Assembly (NCBI GenBank): GCA_021307315.1
Contig: JAJSPD010000080.1
Span: 124,001 to 188,000, forward strand
From: Bisporella sp. PMI_857
Lineage: Eukaryota; Ascomycota; Leotiomycetes; Helotiales; Helotiaceae
Direction: 5' to 3'
DNA length: 64,000 nucleotides
Part shown: piece after piece, positions 42,350 through 54,065 of the stretch
Layout of the letters: every line of letters starts with the position of its first letter
How positions within the stretch are numbered: the first letter of the stretch is position 1
Position numbers and translations under genes: made by a program
Notes under the pieces: model-generated
What the model saw: the letters and a program-made list of their open reading frames with translations, nothing else
Databases searched by the model: none
Told to the model about the DNA's origin: nothing

Positions 42350-43710
42350 ATGGCCCCAACTGCTGAGCATGCAAAACTTGAAAAGAAGTGGAAAAATCAC
42401 AAAGTTGACCTCACGGCAGCCCCTATTGAAGATGTGGTCGAATTCGTCAAATACAAGTTCATAGACTTCGAATACCACAATGATATGGATGAGGATTTGC
42501 GAGCGTACTTCCGCAGGCATTTCAAGACTTTTACAGTCGACCTTTTTCGACGAGTTAGTGAAGTGGAAGAACGCTACACTCGGGACCTTATGTGGCTACT
42601 CTGCCGACAAGGAGTTTACATTGAGCCAATCACAGAAGAAAGAAGCCTTGAACAAGCCCTTTACAACTGTGTAGTAACAAAAGAACGCCACAAATGGACC
42701 CTCGACGAAATCCGGAACGCTCAAGAGGAAATAGGAGAAGATGGCTTCAACTCTATTCATGTCAAAACGATCCTAGCTCGAGCCGCTCGCGAACAACCAC
42801 CGACTTCTTCATCAACAGTCCCTCAGCGTCCTTTTTCTCCGAAACCAGTCAATACGCCTGTAGACAGCACTGCAGAGTCAAACACGGAGGAACATGTTGT
42901 AAGCTATAGCAAGGAACTGGCAAATCTATCAAAGATAATCACCGACAATCAAAAGTACGACGGAACCGGCCTTGCCCTCGACTACTACATGACAATTTTC
43001 TACGACCTTTGCTACCGTGTAAAGATACCTCGTCAAGCTTACCTCAAAGCTTTCCCCTGTATCCTCAAAGGAATCGCTCTGAGCCACTACTATTCTGCAG
43101 TCCTTCCAACACACGGAACTTTCGAACAAACTCTCGGCGACATGCGTGGGTTTTTCGAAGGCCCTGCTTACAGCCGTCAAAAGCTCATTGAATGGAATGC
43201 CACAAGCTTCGACTTAGTCATTAAAGAGAACCCCGAAAAATCAACGGTGGATTGCGTTAATATCCTGGTCGAAAAACTAAGCAACCTTCAGCACAGCTTG
43301 ACCCCAGATCTCCGTGGAATAGCTTTTCTTCATGACAAGCTCGTGACGGCTTGCCAGGAAGTTCCCTTTTGTATACATGCCACGTCCGAGCCACCTGAAG
43401 CTCCAGCTTTAGGTCCTTTATCAATAAGCTGAAATCTTCGATTTTAGCCTACGAGAGAGTAAATCAATCTACAGCTCGTGTTACGGAGCAAGACGCATAT
43501 TTTACGGACCGCAGATATTACCGAAATGGCCCGGTTGGTAGACCCTACAACCGTGGCCGTGCCTCTGCGGGTCACCAAAGAAGCCGTAGCCAACGACCTC
43601 CAAGATCAAATCGTTGCTACGTCTGCAACAAAGAAGATTGTCGATCGTGGAACCATTCTGACAAAGAGCAAAAGAAGCAAAAGCCAGGCTCAGAAACCAA
43701 TTGGGACCTC
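42350..43710 (+). pseudogene. Copia Gag with zinc knuckle, one frame change
   Basis: A 360-residue frame (42350-43432, MAPTAEHAKLEKKWKNHK) encodes the capsid-like part. Near 43404 the frame must change by one base, after which SFRSFINKLKSSILAYERV continues. An Arg-rich stretch (YYRNGPVGRPYNRGRASA) and the zinc knuckle RCYVCNKEDCRSWNHSDKE follow, ending near 43710. Gag packages the RNA in cytoplasmic particles. Confidence 0.85.
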
Positions 43711-43739
43711 GCTACACTAAAGCTCCAAACTTCCCCGAA

Positions 43740-46700
43740 CGCTTTCGACAATACTCGTAGACTACGAAGGTAGCAACTACGAGGACCTCGACGACGGTGA
43801 GCTGGAAGAAGCTTTTGCAGCCCTTATCACCGACAACAAGCCCATTAGCACCGCCGACGACCCTGACAACAAGTTGACTGTAGTCAACTTCACGGCGTAC
43901 GGCGACGTCGATCTGAACAGCGCCGCAACCACTGCTATTGAGCTAGCCAACAGGGCGTGCAATCACGCTATCACCAAGCTTGACGTTACGGACAGCAACC
44001 CCACTGAAAACGACCCGTTTGCCTACAAGGCGGGTTCGCGTTACACTTCCTCCGAATTTGTAGGAATCATGATTGATACAGGAGCCTCACAGCGATCAAC
44101 AGCTGGCTACGGCCAGTACACTGCCCTTAGCAAGTTATGAGCCTCAAGCTCGACGTATCAACCAAAGGAATGGTCAACGTCCAGTTGGTATTGGCTCAAC
44201 CTCCTCAATAGGCTCCATCACTGTAGAGACCCCAATCGGCCTAATCGACTTTCACGTCGTAGAGGTCGATACCCCATTCCTTCTTTGCCTCGCTGACCTT
44301 GATCGTTTGAACGTCTATTACAACAACCTCACCAACACTCTGATTACCCCACAAAAGAGTGTTCCTGTTGTGAGACGTTACGGGCATCCTTTTATGCTCT
44401 GGAATACCTCTCTAAGCCAGTACCTCATCCGTAGCTTCGACCTGAACCCATGCTATTTAACTGAAGTCGAGCTTCGACGCCTCCACCGGCGATTCGGCCA
44501 TCCCTCAGCTAATCGCCTGAAGCAAATCTCGAGAGAGCTGGCCACAACGACAACCAAAACGTGCTAGAGCAAATCACTCGATACTGCCACCACTGCCAGA
44601 AGCACGGCAAGTCCCCCGGCCGATTCAGGTTCACTCTCAAAGACGACGTAGAGTTCAACTACTGCGTAATCGTCGATATCATGTACATCGACGGCGACCC
44701 TCTCTTACACGTTGTCGACGAAGCCACAGCGTTTCAGGCTGGCCGATGGCTTCAAAACCTCACCGCAAAACACACCTGGGAAAGCCTACGAGCGTGCTGG
44801 ATCGACACCTACTTAGGCCCACCTGACCTTATAGCTCACGACGCGGGCAAGAATTTCGTCAGCAAGGAGTTCGTCAATACGCTGCTAACGTCGGTTCTAC
44901 AACTAAAGCCGTTCCTGTAGAGGCTCATCACTCGATCGGTAAGGTCGAACGCTACCACGCTCTTGTACGCCGGATCTACAAAATCATCACCGCCGAGATC
45001 CCTGGAATCGACAAAAACATCGCTCTCCAAATGACTTTCAAAGCAATCAACGACTCCGCAGGCCCTAACGGAATCGTACCCACTCTACTAGTTTTCGGAG
45101 CCTACCCACGCATGACGGAACTAGACGCTCCATCACCCTCAGTCAGCCAGCGATCCGCAGCTCTTAAAAAGGCTCAAGAAGAATTCAGAAACTACGGGCC
45201 GAACGGAAAATAGCTGACGCACTGAACACTCGCAATGGCCCTAGCACAACAGCCATCCACGACCTCCCTCTGAATTCCGAAGTGCTAGTATGGAGAGAAG
45301 GCAATACAGGCCAGCCAGGCTTTTGGTCAGGCCCATTCAATCTTATCAGCCAGGAAGGAGAGAATTGCGTCCTGGCTCTACCTAACGGCCCTGTAACTTT
45401 CCGTAGCACGAGCGTCAAACCTTTCCTCACTCGCAAAGAACCTGAGGAACCGGCTGACAATAGGAACCAGCTGACAATGAGGAACCAGGGACTATTAGTG
45501 ACTCTATCACCGTGGAGATCCCTACCGCTACAGGACCACAAACCCCCCAACTACAGTCTGCAGAGCCGAACTCTCTGCAAGAGCCTATTCGACGAGGTCG
45601 AGGTCGACCCCGTAAACACCACGCTACAGCGAACGCCGCTAACGTGGTAATCCACCTTCAATCAGAGCTTCCTCAGGCCGAGAACCAATTCAGGGAATCC
45701 CGTAACAAGGAGATCCTCGGCCTTCTAGAAAAAGGCGTATTTGAAGCCACTTCGCGAGAGAACGTTCCTCCGGGAACTCGCATATTCAACTCAAGGTTTG
45801 TCGACGAAATCAAGAATCAAGGCACCACCAAAGCCTACGAGAAATCCCGTCTAGTCGTTCAAGCCTACAACGATCACGAGAAGGATATCGTTCTCACTCA
45901 ATCACCGACAATCCAGCGGATGAGCCAACGCCTGATCCTTTGTATCACGGCGCTCATGCAAAGCCCTGATATCAAGCTCTATTTGAGAGACATATCCCAG
46001 GCCTACGTTCAGTCAGTTACGAGGCTGAACCGTAATTTCTATATCAATCCCCCGCAAGAGCTCATTACGGAGCTGAACCTACAACCAGGCGAGATCCTAC
46101 GGGTCGTAAAGCCCCTTTACGGAGTGCCAGAAGCCGGTAATCACTGGTTCAAGACGTACTACAATCACCACGTCAAAAACCTCGAGATGAACCCTTCAAC
46201 CTACGACCCTTGCCTGCTATATCGGAACAACACCGATTCCTTCGGCCTTGTAGGCTTGCAAACTGATGATACCCTTTTCTTGGCTGATAGCTCTTTTGCA
46301 ACAGCTGAACAGCAACAACTTGAGAAAGCTCAATTCCTCGCAAAGGAACGAGAACACCTTACAGTAGGTCAGCCAATGAAGTTCAACGGGTGCACAATAC
46401 ACCTTACAGGTGAAGGCACTATTACGGTCAATCAAGAGAACCAGTGTAACAACCTGGTAACCGTAAGTGAAAAGCCAACTTCCGCAACAAGCTCTAGAGG
46501 CGTTACTCGAACCAGCCTCTCTCCTCGCGATCAATACGTAGCTCAACGAGCTAGAGGAGCCTATATAGCTTCAATGTGTCAGCCCGAAGCATCCTTCGAC
46601 CTATCCTGTGCCGCCCAAGTGACCAACCCTGAGAAAGCTGACGTTACGGCCCTGAACAAGCGTCTTCAATGGCAACTCGAGAACTCTACTAGAGGCCTGA

Positions 46701-47253
46701 ATTACGTTCCATTAGACTCTCAAACCCTCCGCCTGATTGTTTTCACGGACGCAAGCTTTGCTAATAACAAGGACCTATCATCACAAATTGGCTACGTCGT
46801 CGTACTAGCCGATTCTACGAACAGAGCCAACGTGATCCACTGGTCGTCAACCAAGTGCAAACGAGTCACTAGAAGCGTACTAGCTTCCGAGCTTTACGCT
46901 ATGGGCCACGGATTCGATATCGGAGCTACTCTCAAGTCGTCGATCGAGCTTATCCTGAAGATCGACTTACCCTTAATCATTTGTACGGATTCCAAATCCC
47001 TTTACGAATGCCTCGTCAAATTGGGAACTACTCAGGAGAAAAGACTCATGATAGATATCATGTGCTTCGTCAATCATATGAGAGAAGGGAAATCACGGAA
47101 GTTAGGTGGATTGACGGCAACAGCAACCCTGCCGATTCTATGACCAAAAGCAAACCCTCAACGGCCCTAAAACAGCTGATCGATTCAAACCACCTCGAGC
47201 TGAAAGTCATGGAGTGGGTAGAACGGGAGGAAGGAGAAGTACTGGCCAATTAG
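43740..47253 (+). pseudogene. Copia Pol: protease, integrase, reverse transcriptase, RNase H, several frame changes
   Basis: The domains occur in the usual copia order. Protease has FVGIMIDTGASQRSTAGYG (44060-44120). GAG-pre-integrase has RRLHRRFGHPSANRL (about 44475-44520). The integrase zinc site ITRYCHHCQKHGKSPGRF is followed by the core VIVDIMYIDGDPLLHVVDEA, GPPDLIAHDAGKNFVS and the glutamate in VEAHHSIGKVERYH. Reverse transcriptase (45512-47143) has DISQAYVQSVTRLNRNFYI, VVKPLYGVPEAGNHWF and the active site GLQTDDTLFLAD. RNase H has TDASFANNKDLSSQIGYV and STKCKRVTRSVLASELYAM. Frame changes, each explained by one missing base, lie near 43745-43756, 44184, 44871, 45184, 45461 and 47066. With perfect LTRs these may be assembly errors in a repeat and not real decay. 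Confidence 0.88.
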
Positions 47254-47394
47254 AGGTCAGATGCCATAGTTTTTCCTTTGTACAAGAGTGAAACGGGCCA
47301 ATCAGAGGCCTGATATCGAGTTCTCTTTTCGTTCTATGATCACGGGCCGTTACGGTCCTTTAGATAGTTTTACAGCCTTTTAGAGAGCCGCCAG

Positions 47395-47593
47395 TGTGGG
47401 TATATATTGACCAAGTCGGTCGTATGACTCACACGTGGCACGTGATGGCGCACGCGCCATCACATCCCCTTTATCTTAGAACGTAGAGTAGAACTCAATA
47501 CAACAACAATTACCATATCCACCAAGAGCAAGAGCACGGCCTATAAGCTGTGCCTTTTGCCCCGTGGAAGGTAAGAACACAGCGAAACCATCA
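47395..47593 (+). repeat. Copia 3' LTR
   Basis: Same 199 bp as the 5' LTR with no difference seen. It is followed by the CTGAC target duplication. Confidence 0.93.
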
Positions 47594-49009
47594 CTGACAC
47601 CTGTTACAGATTCGACGCCTCTTCTTGCGACCATAACAATTGACGATATTATAAAAGGCCTTGACCAGCAAAAGTTTACATCCGTTGATCTAGTCCGTGC
47701 TTATACAGCGCGTATTAACGAGGTTAATGGCATTGTGAATGCCGTTCTGGAAGCCAATCCCGACGCGCTCGCGATTGCACACGAGCTTGACAAAGAACGA
47801 GAGCTGTATGGCAGCCGTGGGTAAGTGAGCTTTTCTACCAGAGTTTCTATGATCTAATTGATGTCAGACCTCTCCATGGAGTTCCTATACTGGTCAAAGA
47901 CAATATTTTCACTATGGATCGAATGAGCGCATCCTCCGGTTCATACGCATTGCTCGGATCAAAAGCGGCTAGGAAAGGAGCAATTGTCGCACGGTTTAGA
48001 AAAGCAGGGGCTATTCTACTAGGCAAGACCAACCTGTCAGAATGGGCTAATTTCCGTTCCACGAACGTGACAGGAGGATGGAGCGCCAGAGGTGGACAGA
48101 CTCTTGGTGCATTCATTCCATCACAAGCAGTGGGAGGCAGTAGCAGTGGCTCTGCGGTCGCAACGATTCTTGGACTTGCTGCGACATCGCTTGGCACAGA
48201 TGTGAGACCATGACCTATCCGGCTAGTCGCCATAACATGCTCTAATATCACTAGACCGATGGAAGTATTATATGGCCAGCACAGAAATGTAATGTTGTAG
48301 GAATTCGAACCACCAGCAAGCTCCTTTCAGAGAAAGAATGGGACGCCTGAGATGCTTCTGAACGTAAGTGGCCTCTCAATGCGGAATTCAAATCTTCTAT
48401 TTCTCGCCGGTGTAAGGATCTAGTAGAGAATGAGAACGATATCACATCGGTGGAGGACATCATCCAATTCACCAAGGCTGACCCATGGGAGGATTACCAG
48501 GAACATAACGTGGAGCGGCTTATCTGATCAAAAGAATCTCCAGGCATTGACGCACCAGTCACACGAAAAGCCCTGGAGAAGATGCTCAGATGCTGTGGCG
48601 ACGACGGTATTTTGGGCGCTCTAAAAGATTACAAACTGGATGCGCTTGTTTTTCTTAACAATCGCGATCGTGCATCTACTTTGCTGCTCGAGCCGGTTTG
48701 CCCATTTTTGCACTTCCACTCGGGTTCTATCCTGAGGGTACACGTATCAAAAAGTCGAAATGGCGTGATCTAGTTGATATTGCGCCTATTGTTCCGTAAG
48801 TCACTATCATAAAATTGAGATGTCTTGTTGACTTTTGATGAGATTCGGAATTGCCTTCACGGCAGGTCCTTCCACAGAGTCGAAACTATTTCACAGAGCC
48901 TATGCTTTCGAACAGTTGTGGAATATCGATATTCCAACAAAGCATGTTCAGCCGAAAACGGAGCTTGGTGATGTGGTTGACGGCTGGGAAAGCCTGAAAA
49001 GTCTGTAAA
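47594..49009 (+). pseudogene. Amidase (amidase-signature family), cut by copia and internally decayed
   Basis: From the target duplication the frame reads ATITIDDIIKGLDQQKFTS and VDLVRAYTARINEVNGIVNA. After a 47-bp intron (47821-47867) comes PLHGVPILVKDNIFTMDRM with the catalytic Lys, GAILLGKTNLSEWANFR, and the signature GGSSSGSAVATILGL with the catalytic serines. A second small intron near 48200-48260 leads to TDGSI. After GIRTTSKLLSEKEWDA there is a stop and a large internal deletion: about a third of the normal enzyme is missing. SVEDIIQ, GIDAPVTRKALEKML and GILGALKDYKLDALVFL are readable, then the frame breaks again before FGIAFTAGPSTESKLFH. The 5' end lies beyond the copia element. Not functional. 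Confidence 0.88.
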
Positions 49010-49050
49010 GCGTTACGTGCAATATGAAGTGTATATACTGCCAATATAGT

Positions 49051-49276
49051 TGTTGAACAGGTTAGGTCTAAGGACCATACCTAGTCTACTGTAGGCACTA
49101 GTATAGGCAACAGTAGGCACCGGTAGGCAACGGTAGGCATCAGTGATGACATGTGAGTGTCACACCTCTATAAGTAGAGGGATTCTCTCCTGTAGTTTAG
49201 ATTCTACAACCTTCAGCAATTGATACTTGTTTGCCCTATACTCTCTGAAGGCCACGTGACTTTCTCTACTTGAACA
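49051..49276 (+). mobile_element. Solo LTR, family B
   Basis: A 226-bp unit runs from TGTTGAACAGGTTAGG to CTACTTGAACA. It has a perfect 5-bp duplication, ATAGT (49046-49050 and 49277-49281). It contains extra GTAGGCAACG/GTAGGCACCG words, a small tandem variation within the family. Confidence 0.94.
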
Positions 49277-49723
49277 ATAGTCATACTCGACTTTTTCTTT
49301 CACTGGTTAGTATCTGGACGGCAGCAGCCGCCGCTTTTACCTGAGCCGAGGGTGAGTATTCCTGAGCACCCAAAGGATCTTGTTTTGGCTCCCTGGCTGC
49401 TCATTTAGACCCCCTTTGATGCCAAGGCGCGTTATGCAAAAGGGAAAGAAATGTGGAATGCTTTATTGTATAAGTCGAAAGTACTTCCTAAAATTAAATA
49501 CATTACTAAGCTTTGCTAATCCTGCTGTTTGTATCAATATTTACCAGTATAGATTAGTTACTGAATGGAGGATGGGTCATGTGACGAAGTCACATGACTT
49601 AAGGATGAGGCATATCCTCATCCCTTGATTCATCCTTCAACAATCAGATCAGATTCAACCCAACAGGCAACTGCGTAGCAATTACGTGGTGTTGTCACGG
49701 GTAGAGTGATCCGACACCTGCTT

Positions 49724-49793
49724 TTACTCAGTCAAATCAAATTAAGTAGCCAGACGACTAAACAGCTCAAACTCCATTCTCTTGGCAGCCTTT
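49724..49793 (-). pseudogene. Fragment of a second HNH gene (last ~23 codons)
   Basis: The minus strand reads KRMEFELFSRLAT, stop, FDLTE and a terminal stop. The intact HNH protein at 40.6 kb ends RMEFELFSRLATQFDLTEQE. A Gln codon has become TAA here. Only this 3' tip is present. Confidence 0.8.
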
Positions 49794-49822
49794 GTATCGA
49801 TTCAGGGAGCTAACAAAGTATG

Positions 49823-49915
49823 TGTTGGTATGGCCCTGAGTCAATGGGGGAGTGAATGGGGGAGTGAACAAAGGATTCAGTCACATGACCACCCGTAGCA
49901 TATAAGAGAACGCAT
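49823..49915 (+). repeat. Dispersed repeat H
   Basis: TGTTGGTATGGCCCTGAGTC followed by 'gggggagtgaa' words and CACATGACCACCCGTAGCAT. Same family as 3790-3876 (inverted) and 57770-57895. Confidence 0.65.
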
Positions 49916-50517
49916 TGTAGTAGTAGTAGCAATCATGAAAAATTTACCACATTCTACTTACCAACAACCACGTATCAAGTACGCGGCGTTGCTACAAGTG
50001 GAGTGGTACCTCAGTATGCAATGAACGATTGATTGATCTCTGAAGTTTTCTGCATACAGGAAGCAAGCTCTTCTTATATGCAAGAGGAGTGCTTAAGTCA
50101 TTACGAATGATGACGACTCAGCTTTTAGGAGCCGCGTAAGGAGAGTAAGTGGCCAACTATAGTTCCTGATTCGACAGGATTAAAGAAGGAGAGGGCCCGA
50201 AAAGGCGTGGGTTATTATCTAAACGAAGAGACTAAGCTAGAGAGGGGAAAGAAGGAAGAGAGAAAGGTCTCCTGCCGTAAGAGATAAACAGATAGTCGGG
50301 CGAATACTAAGGCTAGGCGGATGATATAAGGCTGTGCGCGGCTGTCGGCGGAGAAGTGCTGTTAGTGACGTCGCGAGTGACTTTGGATGGAATAACGTTA
50401 TTCCGGGTACGCTGTACCATCGTACGGCCCGCAGTCATCGAATCTCGTCTAGTCCGTGACGCTCCTCGCCTTTCCAATGAAGTACAAAGCTTGCGTCCCG
50501 AAGATTTTGCCTATTCC

Positions 50518-53311
50518 TCAGCGATTCGGGAAGTTATCGCTTAGTTCGACGAAATTACCCGGGTCAAATTCCAGCTCTTTCGACCCATCATCATTCATGA
50601 CAAGATATATTGGACAGCTCACCAGCGGGCGAATGCCGTTGAACTGAAACCAGGAACCACAGCCGCGTTCAAGACCCTCCACAAAGTCTCTGACACTCTC
50701 GAGAGAGCTAAAGTCCCTCTGAGAAATGAATTCCATGGCCCAAGTTAAATTTGGGCCGGCTGAAACTGGATAGTCTTCAAATTGGTCGGCAAAACCGCGC
50801 ACTGCGGTTTGAACTAAACGACTCCGGTTGTTGAAGCCGAGAGCCCCAAGGAGAGACAGGACGCTTTTGGCATGGGGGTAGTACTCCAAGCTTTTTGCAA
50901 CTCGTAGATCTCTGTCCTCGATGCCATACAGGTGGCCCATGAAGGCATCGGCGAGCATCCGCAATGCCCTTTGAAGGGTTTGTTCCAGCCCCTTGCGGCC
51001 GATCCACGCATGGGTTGCAAGTTGAACCAGTCGGTGCATTTGCCATTTTTTGGAGGCCGATCTGTCGAGTCTTGGACTAATGAAGGAGAATGCCTGCAGC
51101 AAATTAAGTGCTTTTGTCCTGGAATAACGTGAAATCTCGGGGCAGAATGCGAGTAACCATTCAGGTATGGCCTGACGGTCAAGTACGCTGAAGAGAGAAA
51201 GGAGCAACACAACATTTCCTTCTCTTTTCTTCAGCAGTTCGAAGGACATTTTCCAGGAGAAGAACACCGGGTTTGGCAAATCAGAGTCGCGCCTCCAGTC
51301 AAAAAAATCCTCCTTCAAAAAATTTCCTTGTTCATCTTGCACTTGATTGTAGAGTTCCAGGTACGCTTTGGGATCTCTCGCTTCCTCATTCTCCCTCATC
51401 ATGGCCACGGCTTGAACAATTGCTAATGGAAGCATGTCAAGAGTCAGAGCAAGTTGCTTAGTAAAGCCCTTCATGCACTCAAGATATTCGTCTGTCAGGT
51501 AACCCTTGAGTCCGTTCTCAATCAGGACCGTGGCGTCGGTATCTGACATGGGGTCTACCATGACTAATTTTGGAGGACCGTATCGGCTTGTCAGTCTTGT
51601 TGCACAGATTTTATTTCGCGAGGTGTACAAAATACCGCATCCCGATTTCTTTGGGAGGAAATGACACAGTCGATATCGTTCTACTTCGGGTAAAAGAGAT
51701 CCTAGTCGGTTACCAATATCTGACGGATCCTTTGGGTGAAAACCATGAGAAAAAATGATTTCTTCGTCGTCCGCATTGTCCATGATAATGAGCCATTTAC
51801 CACTCTTCTCATCGCAGAACCAATCTTGAAAGGATTGCAGTAGGTTCACTTCTGCCTCGCTCAGAGCCTCACAAGTCTTTAGGGCCTCTCTTAGCCCCTG
51901 CTCTAATCGTGAGACGCTGCTTGCATGGAGCCAAAATATTCTGCGTCTTAACTTTGGCTCAAGGCAGCCATCACGACGCATCAGGCGATATGCAAACTCG
52001 ACGGCGATTTGGGTTTTGCTATACCGTGTCAGCCTCTTTACTCGACAAAGACTTTCAGCAGTCTTCTCAATCGCAAAAGGGATGCTTACCCAACGCCGCC
52101 CAGCCCCACTAGAGCACAATCGCAAAAGTCATCAGAGAATAAATTTTCCAATGACTGAAGTTCCTTCTCTCGGCCAACAAAGTGGGGATCCCGCTCGAAT
52201 GGGAGCTTGTAAACTGGCGTCTTTGGCAGAGGAGTAGCGCGAGGTCCAGACTCCTCCGCCACGGCAAAACAAACCTCTATTGCACTTTTTAGGCGAAAGT
52301 AGTCCGGACCATAATAATTCAAACCCCGACACATATCCATATGATTTCCTGATAGAGTCGCAACGGTTTCGAATCGGTGACCAAGTTTAGAAGACTCGTC
52401 ATCAACAACTTTCTCCTTCAACCCACAAACCCCAGCCAAACCCGAGCTTTCTTGGAACGAGTATATCGTGATTGGTGGAGAGCGGTTGTGCAACATTCTC
52501 AAGAACTCATCATTAATTATTTCGAATGCCGTGCTGTTGCTCTGAAGATCGCGGAGGATCAAGTTGTTGGTGTCGAAACCAAGGTGTCTAACAACTCGCT
52601 CCGCAGCCTTTCCTAACGAACCGTAGTTTCCTCCACGATGTGGCGTCCCCAGGAATAAAATGCCTATTGTCGAATTGTATATGTCATTGTTCCTCCTGGG
52701 ACGGTGGCTCTCACGACCAGGTTCGCATCTTCGCAATATATCTTTGACAAGAATACCACCGAGGCTGTGGCAGATAAATAGCAAAGGTCGTGCAGGCTGG
52801 GAAATAGTGGTTTTGTCAGTGACAGACGATAAATAAATCTCTCCCCTTAGCTCACATTGTCTTCCCGCACTGCCTGCAGGTCCACCAGCAGGTTCTTGGC
52901 GTGGCCCAGGAATGAATTCTGGTTGGCAGGGCCGCTGAAAAAGTGAGAGATCCTGCTATCATATCCGTACACTAGGACTCTAGCTTTGGGGAAGGATTGA
53001 GGCAGCTTATCATGTGGCCAGTAGGCTTGACTCTCTTTGGCTGCCCAGGTCTTCTCCGGGTGTCCCTGTATTCCATGAACGAGAACGATGCTGTCATTGT
53101 CAGAGGGACGTTTCTCGTGTCGCTTCAATCTTGCTTACTCGAGGAGGCAGTCAGATCTGGTAGGTCCCACTACGGAAAACCCAGTGTCGGCGATTAGAGA
53201 CAAGGGCAGAGCGGGGGTGTCGCAAGGAGCGGATTCAAGGGAACGGGCCGGTAACACCCGAGTGCCACTCTTGGATCTAAACCAGTCTCGCACACGTTGC
53301 CAAGGTCTCAT
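50518..53311 (-). CDS. STAND/NLR-like protein: N-terminal serine esterase (SesB-type) plus NB-ARC, four exons
   Basis: The model is complement join(50518-52018, 52090-52796, 52856-53090, 53139-53311): 2616 bases, 871 residues, with introns of 71, 59 and 48 bp. The start is the ATG giving MRPWQRVRDWFRSKSG. Residues about 55-300 form an alpha/beta hydrolase of the DUF676/SesB kind: IVLVHGIQGHPEKTW, LLFICHSLGGILVKDIL (nucleophile Ser near 147), GILFLGTPHRGG, and a late HMDMC that may supply the His. Residues about 365-372 are the P-loop GLGGVGKTQIA, interrupted by an intron between GG and KT. KWLIIMDNADD (about 445-455) is Walker B, DMLPLAIVQAVAMM the GLPL-like motif, and WQMHRLVQLATHAW the MHD-like region. 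Such proteins are candidate fungal innate-immunity or heterokaryon-incompatibility sensors. It ends about 170 residues after the MHD-like motif with no TPR, WD or ankyrin repeats, which is unusual. Confidence 0.92.
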
Positions 53312-53473
53312 GGCACCTGTTCCGCAGATCGTTTGAGAGTTCCTCTAGCTCAATAGCTTTTTTTGCTTTTGGAGTGCGAATTGGTAATATAGTCGTGTAT
53401 TGAAGTCCTTTAGATTTTATCGAACACCCGATCGGAGCGGGCGGTCGCTTGCATGTGTGTTCGCTCCGGTGTT

Positions 53474-53659
53474 GTCAGGATTTGAGAATCTAGGTAGCTG
53501 ACATGTCCCTGACTAAGTGGGGAACGCTAGCGCGGAAGACTTTTCACACACGCACAGTTCTACAATTTTGTATCATTACACACATATAGACAACAATAGA
53601 GAGCCTGAACGGCATCCCCAATACCTTCTGAATATCATTGTGTATTTCTCGTTCTATCA
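53474..53659 (+). mobile_element. Solo LTR, family A
   Basis: A 186-bp unit runs from TGTCAGGATTTGAG to GTTCTATCA. It has a perfect 5-bp duplication, GGTGT (53469-53473 and 53660-53664). Same family as the nested pair at 3.4-3.8 kb. Confidence 0.94.
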
Positions 53660-54065
53660 GGTGTGGATTCCGTTAAGCGTGGTAAAATTTTTACTGCTTA
53701 GTAAGACGCTTGGCGTTTTGTATGAGAAAGGTACCTCCTCTTTGTCCGGATAAACTCGGCATGTAAGTTTCCTTATACTCAATGTTTTCAAGGTTTGGTA
53801 TTTATATTCTCTCTAAATAGGACCTTCGTATTATTGGTCCGAACCTTGAAGGCAGGCCGATACTTATGATAGCGCAGGGGGAATAACTAAAGCGGCTTTC
53901 GACGCTATCAACGAGACAATCAATAATATAACTAAGACTACGGTATTTTCATATTATAAACCGAAACTTTGTTCAAGAGTAGCCACAGATCGCGACTTGT
54001 ACCAAAAATTTAGAGATATCGATATATATACAGAGTTCGAGATGTTTATGATCAAAAGTATTTAT
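53660..54065. other. AT-rich remnant between LTRs
   Basis: A protein-like + strand reading (AAFDAINETINNITKTTVF, then RVATDRDLYQKFRDI) appears at about 53893-54045 and has no known match. It is probably a piece of an older element. Confidence 0.35.

Larger units (their letters stand above)
42000..47593 (+). mobile_element. Ty1/copia LTR retrotransposon with identical LTRs
   Basis: The 5594-bp element has 199-bp LTRs at 42000-42198 and 47395-47593 that are identical by my reading. A perfect 5-bp target duplication, CTGAC, flanks it (41995-41999 and 47594-47598). The order gag, protease, integrase, reverse transcriptase, RNase H is that of the copia superfamily. Identical LTRs mean a recent insertion. 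All coding parts are present but they sit in several frames because of single-base losses. Confidence 0.95.
49277..50517. other. Repeat-rich interval without a gene
   Basis: It holds an HNH gene fragment (49724-49793) and repeat H (49823-49915). The part from 50000 to 50517 looks like retroelement non-coding sequence; a 62-codon + strand frame at 50356-50544 overlaps the 3' end of the next gene and has no match. Confidence 0.45.
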
